Of a stretch of 64,000 nt of DNA, positions 47,359-59,779 are shown one piece after another; positions within the stretch are counted from its first letter, which is position 1; each line of letters begins with the position of its first letter. A program made the translations under genes and the position numbers. The notes beneath the pieces were generated by a model. The model had not been told where the DNA came from. It saw nothing but the letters and a program-made list of their open reading frames with translations, and did not search any database. This stretch comes from Polytrichum commune (lineage: Eukaryota > Streptophyta > Polytrichopsida > Polytrichales > Polytrichaceae), in NCBI GenBank assembly GCA_950295325.1, contig OX485806.1, positions 7,316,001-7,380,000 on the forward strand, in the 5' to 3' direction.

Positions 47359-50168
47359 TACCGATCTATCATAAGGGTGATTGTTAACTTTTGTTTCACG
47401 TTTATCCTAGTCAATTGTTTATGACTGGCATTGGCATTAAGAGAGAATGTACTACACCGTTTATGATATTTAGTGTCATGTACATTGTTTGCGAAGGGCC
47501 TAAACTAGACGTCTAGAGGTCTCAAAGTGTCACGCCCACTAATTGCCTTCGATGGATACTTTTCTCTTTGTACCCACTCTTGTAAGATTCGAAACACTCA
47601 ATTAATGTGAGTCGAATAGCAAATCCAAATTACAACCATAGCCCTTTACTTCATGATATTTGGAACTCATATGAATATGTTATCCTTCACGAACATGAAG
47701 ATTATTGTGCTCATTAAGTGGTCATATATGTCTCCCCCCCCAAAAAAATCATGTTGACTAGTGGACCTAGAATGGTTGGCATATTGTGAGCACGTGGCCC
47801 AATCTCTTTTGAACATGCGTCATTTGGGGTGTCTGTTCTTGGATTCACACCTAATCACATACCACTTAGATATAAGTGTCCAAATAATTCCCAAGATTGA
47901 TTCAGGCATGGCTACTTTGAACCACACTTTAATGGCATGCCCAATTCAATTACTTATATGAATCATACACCTATATTTGAGTGTTATGTGGTTTGGTGTG
48001 GCTCTGAGAACAAATACCTAACATACACATGTTTAAGCGAGATTGGACTGGGTGCTCAAAATCCAATATGTAGTTTAGGTTCAATAGTCAATGTGATTGG
48101 GTGGGAGGGGGAGGGACCTATATGACCATTTGTTGAGCACTAGAATCTTCACGTTGGCAAGCAATAAAATATTCATACAAGCACCAAAATTTACGAGGAA
48201 AGTGGCTACGATCTTCATTTTAGATTTGCTAACCATCTCAAACTAGCTTAATAAGCATGTTTCATATCCTACGAGAGGTCGGAAAGAAGGTAGCCATTTA
48301 AGACCCCGTCTAGCTTACCGGCCTAACCCCATCAAATTCCGTGTGCCGACAATCTCTTGATTAGAATAGAATGCATCGGGGGATGTGATAAGTTAGTTTA
48401 ACTCCACTCCTTTGAATCCGCATGACAATACGTGACCAACCCCCAATCATTTTGGATTGCCAACTGTCTTCCCGGCATTTGGGCCTTAGCCTAGCCTTTT
48501 TAGCCTAGCCCCGGGCCAAGGGTATTGTTCCCATCACATCTCTATGGGAACCGTATACCTTGCTTTACAATATACCATCCCTATTAAGGTAGAAATACCA
48601 TAACCCATGAAAATAAGGTGATTCGTTCGCATTGAAGATCCGGTCTCACAATCATGAGATAATTTCCCAAGATAGACGAGAAGGATTCATGAAGAATGCA
48701 AGTTGTTTCATATTTTTCTGCCCAATACAAAAAATGCTACAATTTTTCAAAGTGGAAAGTTGTCCAAACCCCTACTCATTTACTGGATTCTCCCTACACC
48801 GAACACGGTAATCCGCATACATTTCCATACAGAACATCGCCTAAATCGGTTACCTTATGAGTACATCAACACTTGACTCTCATTGGCTACATTAAGTGTA
48901 CACGCATTGAAGCTGCCGCCGAGTCATGATCCGTTTTAGAAATGGCACTTCACCATTATGACGGCGGTCTAGTGCACATCTGGAGGTGGTTAAAGGGTCA
49001 TGGTATTTCTACCTTATACGACGCATTTCCCATTGACCAAGCTTTCCAGTGTTAGTTTACTACAATTACGACGCTTGTAATATGACATTCTTTAGGCCCC
49101 GATTTTTCATATGATAAGGGTAAATCAATTTGCATGAGTGGTGGGACCCATCTTGATATTTCGAGGTTCATATGTGGTTAATGTTTTGAAACATGATGGA
49201 AAACCTTGGAGAATCTTGTGAGTGTTTCACACCTTAAACAACTAACCAACTAATTCAACTATTAGTTAACTAGTTGCCTTTCGTAATTATAGTTGTTCGC
49301 GCCAAAAAAAAAAGTTAACTATAGTTATATCTAGTTAACTAAAGTTGAGTGCAACATCTTCACGGAATGTTCTTATAGTGTTGTAGTGCCACTAGTGTGT
49401 TATTGAGGTCAACATGTTCCTAAAGGTGAACAAGCATTTACTCAATTATGATGTATTTGAGGTAGTCAAGCTTAACTCACAATATAAGTCTTTTATTCCT
49501 AAGCGACCAACTATAATGGAATACAACACCAACGACAAAGACAACAATGACATTGGGGTAGATGATGAATATGAGGCTTAACGTTCATATTTAATAACTA
49601 CAATTGACTATAGTTTTTCTTGAAACTTAATTTTTTAAAGTTAACTATAGATAGTTACATAGTTATAGTTGTCTAAAATTTGTTTATTTAACTATAATTG
49701 TTCCCTAAAACGTATTGAACAAAATCTAGTTACCTATAGTTATTTTGACAGCTGTCCAAAGTCAGGAGTATTTCTTCACTGTGAATGCTCTTTCATACTT
49801 CCATTATATGTACAAAGTAGCATTTTACATTGAATTATATCCTATTCTTTGAAAACCTCAATAATATAACATTTGAGCCAAAATGTCATATTACCGAGAA
49901 CATGACGTTTGGATAATATGACACTTTCTTATGTGACCGAACGTGTGTTAGTCAAGAGGGAGAACGATGCTTACATAGACTCTCTCACTCACATTTGTAG
50001 GGTGTTGCATGTGATGGGCCAAGGCACCCTCACACATAAATGAGTCAAGCCTCCGTCCGTAACAAATTCATTCATCCAAACCACGACAACATATTGACAT
50101 GATTTGATGGCGAGAGGGGATTGTTGCACATGTGAAGTGGGAGGGCGGCGGCGGGGGGGCGGGGGAGA
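47359..50168. other. Intergenic: family H copy and AT-rich TAACTATAG tracts
   Basis: 47580-47940 is family H. 49250-49760 is AT-rich with many TAACTATAG / CTATAGTTA motifs in both orientations (for example GTTAACTATAGTTATATC near 49313 and TTATAGTTG near 49660), which can form cruciforms. No gene; short open frames ignored. Confidence 0.45.
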
Positions 50169-50396
50169 TTATTATTGTATATAAGAGTACCTCTCATTCA
50201 TCCAACATGAAACTTGGCCTCCTTTTGGTTTGTTGTTGATTTGTCATTTCAAGTGACCTTGAGTAAATTGATTTGGGATTTTTAAAACTAATTCCGGTGT
50301 CAAATCAACTTGAAGAAGAAGAACCTTCACGTTACATATTGTTTCACGGTTCTCATGTTGGATGAGTGAGAGGTGCGCTCATATACGATACTTCCT
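50169..50396 (+). mobile_element. Inverted-repeat MITE, family F copy 1
   Basis: Arms ATTGTATATAAGAGTACCTC, TCATTCATCCAACATGA (50175-50211) and the complement at 50351-50392. Interior GACACCGG-type phrase GGTGTCAAATCAACTTGAAG, shared with copy 2. Confidence 0.7.
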
Positions 50397-50404
50397 CACT
50401 CTCT

Positions 50405-50624
50405 TGCCAATCGTATCTCTCATTCATCCATGTTAAGAACCTATCCCCTATATAGGCTTGTGATTGACTCATTTCAATTGTGTCATGTTGAAGTGATGCG
50501 GGGTTTTGCAGCTAATTTTGGTGTCAAATTATCATTGAAAGGTTAACTTCAAACTACAATGTTATTTCATGGCATTTTTGTTGGATGAATGAGGTACACT
50601 CGTATGCAATAATTTCCTCTCGCC
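50405..50624 (+). mobile_element. Inverted-repeat MITE, family F copy 2
   Basis: Lies directly after copy 1 in the same orientation. Arms CGTATCTCTCATTCATCCA and GTTGGATGAATGAGGTACAC. Interior CAGCTAATTTTGGTGTCAAA corresponds to AACTAATTCCGGTGTCAAA of copy 1. The tandem arrangement suggests array-like duplication or targeted insertion. Confidence 0.7.
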
Positions 50625-52349
50625 TAATTCAATAGTCTACATGGTATGTGACCCAATTGTGGCCACTTCCAATTCTATAGATAATTTTGACCATTGGATC
50701 GAAACATGAATTGTCTTCCATATGGGTAGCAAATGAAAATCACGCAAATTATTGTAACAAGTTTCAAAATCGGGTTAAGATGCAAATGCTTTAGTAGGTA
50801 AGAATGAAGAATTTAAATAAGTAATTCATTAAAATTGTTTTCTTGGTCCTCTTTAGGTGATTATATAGGTCCTCCCAATTGGGCAAATCGTTTGTAGCAT
50901 GTAAATATCATTGTGAGCCTATTGGCACATTTCTATCTTGAAGTGGAAAAGATATCTCAATTCCATTCACAATGGCCCACCTCTAGGTATTGCAAATGAA
51001 CCCCATTTTGCATATTACACTATTGAACCTAGAATGGGTTCTTATTTGAACATGTAGGTCGATTTTCATCATAACACATGTCAGTTTGGTGACCAATCTT
51101 AACTATAAACATGCCATTCAAACACAGGTGTCCAAATAAGAAGAGTGATCAAATAAGGCGTCTGTACTTTAGATGGTTTTTATAATTCAAAGGTGAGATT
51201 GTTTCTCTCAATCTAAAATGGTCCAAATTGTGATTCCTCTAAGTAAAAGCCAAATCCCGGAAATGTTAAGATTATTGGAATAATGTCATAGTTCCTTTGC
51301 CACATAATTTTGTCATGAGCAAAGTTCTTTTAGCCAATGTAGATTTATACCATTTGATTGATTGTGCAATCCACGTCGTCGGATTACTTGAAGAATCTTG
51401 CATGGTCATTACCCTAAGCCACTTACTTGTGGCCAGTCAAATAACATATTGTAGCTCTCTAGCAGCTTGGGCGCCTTTCCACCTAATGATTAATGAAAGT
51501 GTGAAAGTAAGTTAGGCAACCCATAAAATGATATTCTAAAATTGGGCACATTAAAAAAAGTTAGACATTCATTCTCGTTTGCTTGTCTCATTTCAGTTTT
51601 GATGGTAGTGTGTCAACATGACTTGTGGAGCAAATTCATGCTTGTATTGTTTTTAGACCAAGAGTGAGATTGATGTTGTGTGAAGACACTGTTGAAGTTA
51701 ATTGATACTACCTTGTTGGATTCCAGTGAATGTCACTTGCATTATTGTGATTTTTCCAAATGTTTTTTTTGGACACTCAACGAAATCGATTTTCTTGAAA
51801 TTTAGGCACTTTTGAGATTAATTATTTTATGCCCAAGCTGCTAGAGAGCTACAATAGTCAAACTTCAACATATCTCAAAACATTGCTAAGCGGCTAGATG
51901 GTGGTCTCTTTCCAAAGAAAGAGATTACAATAAAATCAAAATAAAATAAAACTTTGAATTTATGGCTACTTGTCGAAATCTCCATAGTACAAAGCGTGAG
52001 TGCTTCCCATAAGTAAGGAATCTCAAAATTAAAGGAAATTGATAGTCGCATGATACCTAGTCCCACGAAACACAACCAAGGAGGCGAGTAATGTTATGCT
52101 TTTGGACAAAATAATCTTTACAATCTTTAAATGTCCATTGTATTGGATCTCAATAGTGATATTTACCCCTCACTGCTTGTGGAATCATATATGACCCTAA
52201 TTCTTAATGAGATTTCATAGCATTACTCAGTCGTTTGAGTCACTTCACTCGACGTTGAAATAAGCTAATTTTATTAAGTGGGTCATGCGAACAAAGTGGT
52301 AATATTCCATTGTTATTCATACATGCATGTTGGTAATCAAACTTTAGGT
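50625..52349. other. Intergenic; family H fragment
   Basis: About 50870-51170 matches family H (TTGAACCTAGAATGGG, TTTGAACATGTAGG, CATTCAAACACAGGTGTCCA). The rest shows nothing recognisable. Confidence 0.45.
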
Positions 52350-52955
52350 GGAGTTATAATTCCGGCACTATCATAGGAGGCATTGTTCATCATGACACTA
52401 TTCATTGGAAACATTTTCCACAATGGCTGGCACTATTCGTTATTCATATAGGTGTCAATTTCTTCCCATTATCTAAGTTACTTCACATCAAGGCAAGATG
52501 ATGGAGGCCCCTTTCATAAGCCAAATGTAGAAATCAAATCCAAACACAATGGATGAGTAATGATAAGTTTAATTTACCCATTAAACAAGGTCAATATAAC
52601 ATAATTCAACCATGTGGGTTGGTTCCATGACCCTGGAACATGTCAATTACATTCGGTGGCCCTTGAACAAAACAAGAATGTTCGTTTACTATCCATACAT
52701 TCAGGTTGACATTTGGATATTTGGATGTTTGGATGGAGTTATACTCATGGCACTATTCACATGAAGCAAAGTTCATCCCAACATTATTTCACAAGAAACA
52801 TTATTCATCCTAGTATTATTCACTGGAAATACTATTCATGGCAGCATTATAAGTGAAAGTACCGAGACTATTCACAATATTCGTACTATTCATACCGACA
52901 CTATTCATTATTCATACCAATGTCAATTTCTTCTTATTTTCTAAGTTTTTTTCCA
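52350..52955 (+). repeat. ACTATTCAT-rich repeat in two blocks
   Basis: The nonamer (C)ACTATTCA(T/C) and close variants recur more than ten times. Two diverged blocks, about 52350-52500 and 52733-52955, each start with GGAGTTATA, carry a series of the nonamer and end with GTCAATTTCTTCYYATTWTCTAAG. This points to a direct duplication of an array of about 150-220 bp. Confidence 0.75.
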
Positions 52956-53467
52956 TATGAAAAAATAAGACAATCAGATATTAAATTAGAATAGGACACA
53001 ATCATGCATTTGAATAATGTTTATGAACATGAGCAATTTATGTTGTCATTAATGCACCTAGTCCACCACTTTCACCTAGTACACTTGTGAAGGTGAAGCA
53101 CCTTTAAAGCACACTAGTTTCATTTAGTCGGTGTGAATTGAATTTTGAAATTGGATTTCATATGTGGCCTATGGAATGTGTTAAAGGGAGGACCTCACAA
53201 GAATTCGGGTGTTTGTTAAGTCAAAGGTTACATGTTGTCCAACTACTATTTGCATGCGGTGACAACCTTTTGGAAGTGCTTTTTCGGAAATAAGCTCACG
53301 GGCCACTTTTATATAAGGGAAACACCTCCAAATAATTTTAAAATGCACATGTCTCGGGGCCTTTAGGAAACATATACAACACATGCTTATAGTAAAATTT
53401 GGCAAATATTGGGGGTTGAATTTTCTCCCAGAAGGTAGAATCCTTGCATTCCAAGTATATAAAACAT
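52956..53467. other. Intergenic, no gene
   Basis: A minus-strand open frame (53555-53181) overlaps the following MITE and has no motif. Nothing else seen. Confidence 0.45.
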
Positions 53468-54112
53468 AGGGCCACTTCACACACATTGTGAGAGCCGAAA
53501 AGAAAGTGTCCAAAGGCCATCCCAACACACCTCCAAAATCATGTAGTGTGGTCACGGACCCTCAAGTGAAGTGTGAAGTCATATGTGGGTGGGTCCTCAA
53601 CCAAATGCTATTTCAATGAATTTCTATTCATGCGGGTCCTCACACATGATAAAATAAAATAAATCAATGGTTGTGAGCATTCGGAGTGCCCTGGTCTCTT
53701 TCATGAATGAACCTTCAAACCTCACAAGATACAAAAAGGGGTGAATTCACTTAATATGCTTCCAATAGCGGGACCCCCCCCCCTTTGAATTTCCAATCAA
53801 TATTGAGAAGAAAATATCCTTTGTATCTTGTGAGGTTTGAAGGTTCATTCATGAAGGAGACCATGGCACTCCGAACACTTACAACCGTTGGTTTATTCTA
53901 TTTTATCATGTGTGAGGACCCACATGAATCAAAATTCATTGAAATAGCATTTAATTGAGGACCTGGTCACATATGACTTCACACTACACTTGAGGGTCCG
54001 TGACCGCACTACATGATTTTGGGGTGTGTTGGGACGGCCTTTGGACACTTTCTTTTGGGCTCTCACTATTTCATGGTCACGGCTCTTAGGCTCGTGTGTG
54101 AAGTCACGGCCC
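53468..54112 (+). mobile_element. Fold-back derivative of MITE family B, copy 3
   Basis: 645 bp. The left arm (53468 to 53735) and right arm (53820 to 54112) are inverted copies of the left half of family B copy 1, leaving an 84-bp loop that contains a C10 tract. The innermost 36 bp (53700-53735 against 53820-53855) pair perfectly. Ends GGGCCACTTCACACACATTG and CTCGTGTGTGAAGT...GGCCC; flanks ATA and TTA. A transcript would fold into a hairpin with arms of about 270 bp. Confidence 0.85.
53774..53783 (+). repeat. Poly-C tract, 10 bases
   Basis: Lies in the loop of the fold-back element. Confidence 0.95.
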
Positions 54113-56008
54113 TTAGCCAACGTTCCCGGAGCTTGCAATGACCTGGAAACTTTCAGATAATGTTATCAATATAGCCTAGAATTGTGGAATTATTTGCCTC
54201 TCTAGATCAATGCAGTACTTGCTTTGTGATGTCGTCCAAAGAACAAATACCGACAATTCATTCGAGTTCTCATAGTCCGAAGTTAATCTCCTAATTTGAA
54301 TCCAAGGAAATTTTGAATCGGCTTTGTGAAGTTGAGAATGTTTAAGAGGCCCACCTCAGGTTTAATGAAACAATAAACTTAGAGGTGTTTGAAGTTTATA
54401 CGTGAACTGTCATATGCTCCATCAAAATTATACTGTGAACGTTCAAACATTTAAGAAAAGAAAAAAGAAAAACAAACGCCCATACATTGTACCGGCATGA
54501 ATGCGAGCCCGTTACCCAAATGTTTACCCCAACTTAGTCGTGGTATCACATGAGGGGTTATGCCTCTTTAGGAGGTGGGCTCTATGGGTTTTAAGATTAT
54601 ATCTCCACATTAGGGGGGTGTAATGGTGGTTTGTTTATTGTCGAGTTTCCTTTTGTTGAGTACGAGGTATGTTAGGTATTTAATGGCATTTTGATGTATG
54701 TTTTTCATGAGGTTTTTGATGTTTGTCTTTGGGATGTTGAGGTCCGTTAATTTGGTGATGGATTGTTCGTGTATGGCACCTCTTACCCCTGCCGTGATAG
54801 TGATGAGGGGCTTCGTTTTCCATCCGTTGTTTCTTATCTCATTAATTAGTGGGTCGTATTTGGCGTGCTTTTGTGCGATAGCTTGTTCAGGGAATCTATC
54901 GTGGCCGTATGTAAATTCAATGAATTGTACTGTGTGTGATTCAAACATTTAACAATAGATTTGGGATTAGTTCACAACATAGTCATCCAACAACCGAGAA
55001 GAATGACGAGGTTTCTTCCCATCGCATGGTTTCGTGATCTACGAAATTGGTAGATTCTAAATCCACAAATTCATAGATTTTTTTAAGCCATCACATGTAA
55101 CCAAATCAATGGTAAAACCATCCAATGCACTCAATCAAGTGGACAACCATGTTTGAGTTTTTATGTGTTTTGTATCAACAATATGTCCCATGAACGGCTT
55201 GAGTATGAGGTAGGCGTGTCTTATTCAAACGTGTGCTTTTTAGGTATAAAATGGATCCAAAACACCCTTAAACAAACACCTCTAATATGACATTGAGGAA
55301 TAAGGTATATGCAAATTCTGTTCACTTAAGTCTCTTACTCATACACCTATATTTGATTGGTGTGTGGTTAGGTGAGGATCAGAAAACAAACACCATAAAG
55401 ATACATGTTTAAAAGAGAGAGGACTACCTCTTCAAATTTCATGAAGTACTGCACAAAGTTGGGAGGAGCTATGTGTTTGTTAAAGAATCAACAAACATGG
55501 GCTTCCGATAACCAAAACTAAATGAGAGGAGATCCAATTCTCAATTTGATTGTTGCTGATGCTTCATCATAGATTTGCAAATGCAACACAAGTTTTGTTG
55601 TGTAAACCCAATTGGTAGAAGTTGGAGAACATGAAAACCGAAGCAAATAACACAATCGGACCTTAATACAATGGCTGATGTCGTCTGTAGTGAACTGGAA
55701 ACGATCATTCAAACATCATGACTGGCAATTTCAATTCATAAATTTTTTTGGGTCACATTTTACACCATGTGAAGATCAAATCAAAGTTACACCTGCGATG
55801 GATTGGATCTAGAAAACGTGTATGGCATTGCAATCTTATCAAGGGGGATCTTGTGCATGATGCGATGAGAATGGCTATCCTTCCATCTCACCATTTCAAA
55901 GATGAAGAAGAGCCCTGGTCTTTGAAGGAGGTGGGAGAGAATAGAGTGTTTGTTTGTAAAACATCCATGGCCACGTTCTAAAGGACAATGACATTAGATG
56001 TAGAACTG
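54113..56008. other. Intergenic, nothing firm
   Basis: Open frames at 54948-54610 (-) and 55748-55981 (+) have no clear domain. The latter contains KSKLHLRWIGS, faintly like the tail of a Ty3 integrase, which is too little to call. Otherwise AT-rich. Confidence 0.35.
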
Positions 56009-56225
56009 CACTAAATATGATATTAAGTGTCACTTACTGTTTGGATTTACACAATGATGTACCTTTTTATTACTGATGTGATTCTTTACCAAGTAAAGTT
56101 GTTAATGTTTGATAATGTCCAAACAACCGATTTAACATTTGTTGGTAAAATATGAGACACACATTGAATAGATATAGAATTGTGTAATTTCAAATAGTCA
56201 GTGACACTAAATATGATATTTAGTG
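56009..56225 (+). mobile_element. Family C MITE, copy 5
   Basis: 217 bp. Left end CACTAAATATGATATTAAG, right end the complement of CACTAAATATCATATTTAG, then TGTCACT on both sides. Interior GTCCAAACAACCGATTTAAC and GTTGGTAAAA match copy 1. The flanking TA has decayed (TG and TC). Confidence 0.85.
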
Positions 56226-56808
56226 TCACTCACCCTTTGCAGGGAGTAGACATTACATTAGTATCTAGTATCCACTAGTAGTAACCAATAACCAATAACC
56301 AATAACCAGTAAACAAAATCTTCGGGTGTTTGTCCAAGAAAGGTACCATCTAGAGGGAGTGATTATAAGGTTGTGTTTTTTTGTGGTGCATGAACACCAT
56401 ATCATAAGCTCCATAATGGGTTGGGAGTGACTGTTAGTTTCGTCAATCTAATCTGAGTTCGATTCTTATCAAGCTCATTTGAATGGATGTGGATGTAGAA
56501 TGACGTGTTGTTGCTATGTGAGTGCATGCAAGAAATGTAGTATCAACCAATGACATGTCCCCTTTGCAACTGTTTAGTGAGCTAATACGACAATTTGTGG
56601 TGGACCTATAATATTTATTTATGTTAGTCTAGGGCGGTCTTGGAAGTTTGTGACGTATTGTTGGTTTTCTAATCTTCTCTTGTGAACTAGTATGGAGTGC
56701 GCATATTATGTGGCTATTGTGTTGATTTGTTTAGATGTATTCTTTGTTTTTGCAACATGGACTTTCAATTTTATTTCTAGGTTTTTCATTGATGGTATGT
56801 GTGTGGTA
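56226..56808. other. Intergenic
   Basis: Contains a short AACCAATAACCAATA repeat near 56283-56310. No gene. Confidence 0.45.
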
Positions 56809-57182
56809 CACTAAATATGATATTCAATGTCATATGGTAGTTTAATGTCACTATATTAACTTTTTGAACGACACTTCTCATGAATAATTGAACAAATATT
56901 GTCATGGATGATGGATGAGTTCATTAATTGGCCAGAACCCTACCTTCTCTTGTCAGCAACTTGTGATAAAATATTGTCATGGATGGTTGAAAGCTAGATG
57001 AAAAATCATTGGGTAAGTGACAGTAATTGCAACATTGGAAATCTATAATACCCCAGAAAAATTTACAAGAAATGACAAATAATGTTAGGTCAACATTTAG
57101 TGTTGGTGACACTACACCGCGGCTTACAATTAGTATTGAGCAAGAGAATTGGAATTGGTGACACTAAATATAACATTTAGTG
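56809..57182 (+). mobile_element. Longer family C relative
   Basis: 374 bp between TA dinucleotides. Left end CACTAAATATGATATTCAATG, right end the complement of CACTAAATGTTATATTTAG, then TGTCA on both sides. The interior is not shared with the 217-219 bp copies, so this could be a distinct element using the same ends or two solo termini. Confidence 0.5.
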
Positions 57183-59779
57183 TAGCTCATGTGCCTGATG
57201 TTAAGACCATGAGAGGGGCTCACCATTTCGACATACATCAAGGACCTTTCTTCTCCTGCAAAGTTTTGCAGAGAGAACAAAATTCGACACTGGGAAATTC
57301 GACACCGGTTTGCTTCTTGAAAAGGCTTGGCATGGATCATCATGTAATTGAAATTCCATTAACTTCAGTTGGCTGGGCATGGATGTTTGCACAAGCTGAT
57401 ATTGAGCTTGGCAATCAGCATGCGAAAATCTTCTCTCAAATTCACTGTCTAGGCACACGTTTCTCCAGCCCTAATTGACTTGCTTTCGCGCACATTCTGT
57501 TTTTATTTTTCGAGGCAAGAATATGATACTACAGAACTATCGCTGGAGTTTCGTTGTCGAGATTACTTACTGACTGCGTTTTGTAATTGGCACACACCAG
57601 AAGAAAATGCAACTTTCATTATAACCATCCGCTGCACCTTGTCCATCGAAATTCATGACAAGAGAATGCCGAGATCGATCATTTTGGCTTCGACAACGAA
57701 TTTTGGGTTGAGAGTTTTGAGCAACTGGCAACCAAGAACCTCGATTTGACAATCGAATGAATTAGTTATGCATGTTCTCGCCATGGGTTGAAATGGACAA
57801 GTTCCAACGTAGGGATATGTGGTTTAGACAAACTTTCTTTGAATGACGTATTCTATTTTTATTGGCTCTTCCCTGCAATGAAGCTCTTGCTTGTACTGGC
57901 ATTTTAGGCCCATAACTTTGTCTATGCATGATTGCACCCATATGTGGAAGAGCTCGTGTTGCAAAAGTGACTTCTGAACTACATAGTTGTTATTTCCAAG
58001 TTTCCCATTTTTGAACCACTGCAGAAGTCTCCTCTACAGAGGGCCACATGTATTCAAAGAGAATCGAATGATTTTTTTGGGGGGAAATAAGATCAAGTAA
58101 GTACAAGTGAATTACACACTCTTGCCTCGCACTCCTTTTCGGAACATTGCTGAATTTGGAAGCAGTAAAAGTATAGGGCAGCAGTTATCTGGGGAGGTTT
58201 TTGGGCATAATCGGTTGAGATCCGAGTAACTAGAGTCCACCTGGTTACATGTTGACATCTTTTGGGTTTTCTTTATTAGATTGAAGAATATTCTGTAGAC
58301 TCTTCTTAAATGATTGGTAATGTTTCCTGAAATCTTGAACTTCAACTGGTTACTTCTTAAACTCAACCAGTTCATGTGTAACTAGCAGCCGCTTCTTCCT
58401 GTGCATTGTAGGGTAGGGCCTCAAGGAAGAGGCCATTTTATCAAATTACAGGCTAATTGCAAGGGCGGTATCCCGAGGTGTAGGCCCGAAATTCCAGGAA
58501 TTCCTCATCCGAGAAGGCCCACTCAATCAACATTAAAAAAGAAGTGTTCATTCTCTTATGAAGTTGCATTATGCCACCTGTAATCCGCACGGTGCAATTT
58601 ATGGCGCCATACTACCTCATCACCTACAAGAGGGACGTTCACCTATGTAAGGGAGAGAGAAATTAACAAAGGGGAATCAGGCCCAGTTCCTTACAATGTC
58701 CAGCTCAACCCCGAAACAATCCAATCTGGCCATTTAGGTTCTACAGTAAACATTTGCTTTATGAAATTCAGATATATCTGTGGAAGCATCCTCTACGAAA
58801 TCGTGTGACAAGTCCCGTGCACCTGTTGTGGCCCCTTCCAATCCCGCAAACACTTTTGATTGCTGGAGCACAACTTAATCAGGAATTCTCTCATTTGGTT
58901 CGAGATTGCGAATCACAAAGATTGTAATTTCTGAGTGTATGTTGAGGTCATAGGAGGTCAAACTGAAGATTCTTTTTTCTTTGAATTATAACCACATTGT
59001 GGTAAAAATATCAGACCCAACATGGTGTCTCTGTTTGGAGCACATAGTCCAATTGTATTGTAAAATCTGTTTATTTTAGTAAACTACAAGCCTTACAATA
59101 ACACCACTCAGAAAAGTGACCCACTTAAAGGCCCACCTACCTTAGTGAGAATCCATTGTTTCTGGATGTCCCTCAAAGCACTGACGCCCAACTACTTCTG
59201 CACTGAGAGGAACGGAAACTCTATCAGAAGTTTGTAGCAAACAGCCTCAGTGGTTTTCTGATAACTCGTGAGGCATATATGTGTACAGACAGAAGAAGGA
59301 TCTTCAAACTTTATGGTTGGAGCAATCGCACTTACAAACAGAATTATTGGTAGATCCCAATCTCGCTGCATCAAGAGAGATATTCTCGAGGTCGGCAGAA
59401 TTGAGAGTATCTTTCCACCTCGCCACTGGCCCTTCTTCATTTCACACATGACTTTTGGCCTTGTGAAGTCATTTGGCCTGCAAAGTTAAGGGTGACGAAT
59501 GCTTCCACAGTTGCACACAACTTTTGGACAAATGAGCACTCGTGCACGATTTCAGCCGCGAAAGTGCACAATCGGTGAAATTGCCACACAACCCAATCGG
59601 CGAATGCACGGCACCTGTGCTCAGGCCTCCGAGTCCATAACAATTCCTTCGTAGCTTGTTTTAAGAAATAGGGTCAATGCAGAGTTCACTTGTATTTACT
59701 TCACATGCGAAAACATTTCATCTTACACTTGGTCAACATTGTCCAGGACAAATTTATTATTTCGTAAAATCAGGATATA
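57183..59779. other. Intergenic / possibly transcribed, unrecognised
   Basis: Several open frames of 60-109 codons on both strands, none with a known motif. A family H fragment near 59020 (GGAGCACATAGTCCAAT). Composition after about 57200 is less AT-rich than before, so an unrecognised non-coding or fast-evolving gene is possible. Confidence 0.3.

Noticed and set aside
55748-55981. KSKLHLRWIGS as a Ty3 integrase tail
   Set aside because: One short phrase with no neighbouring integrase motifs; could be chance.
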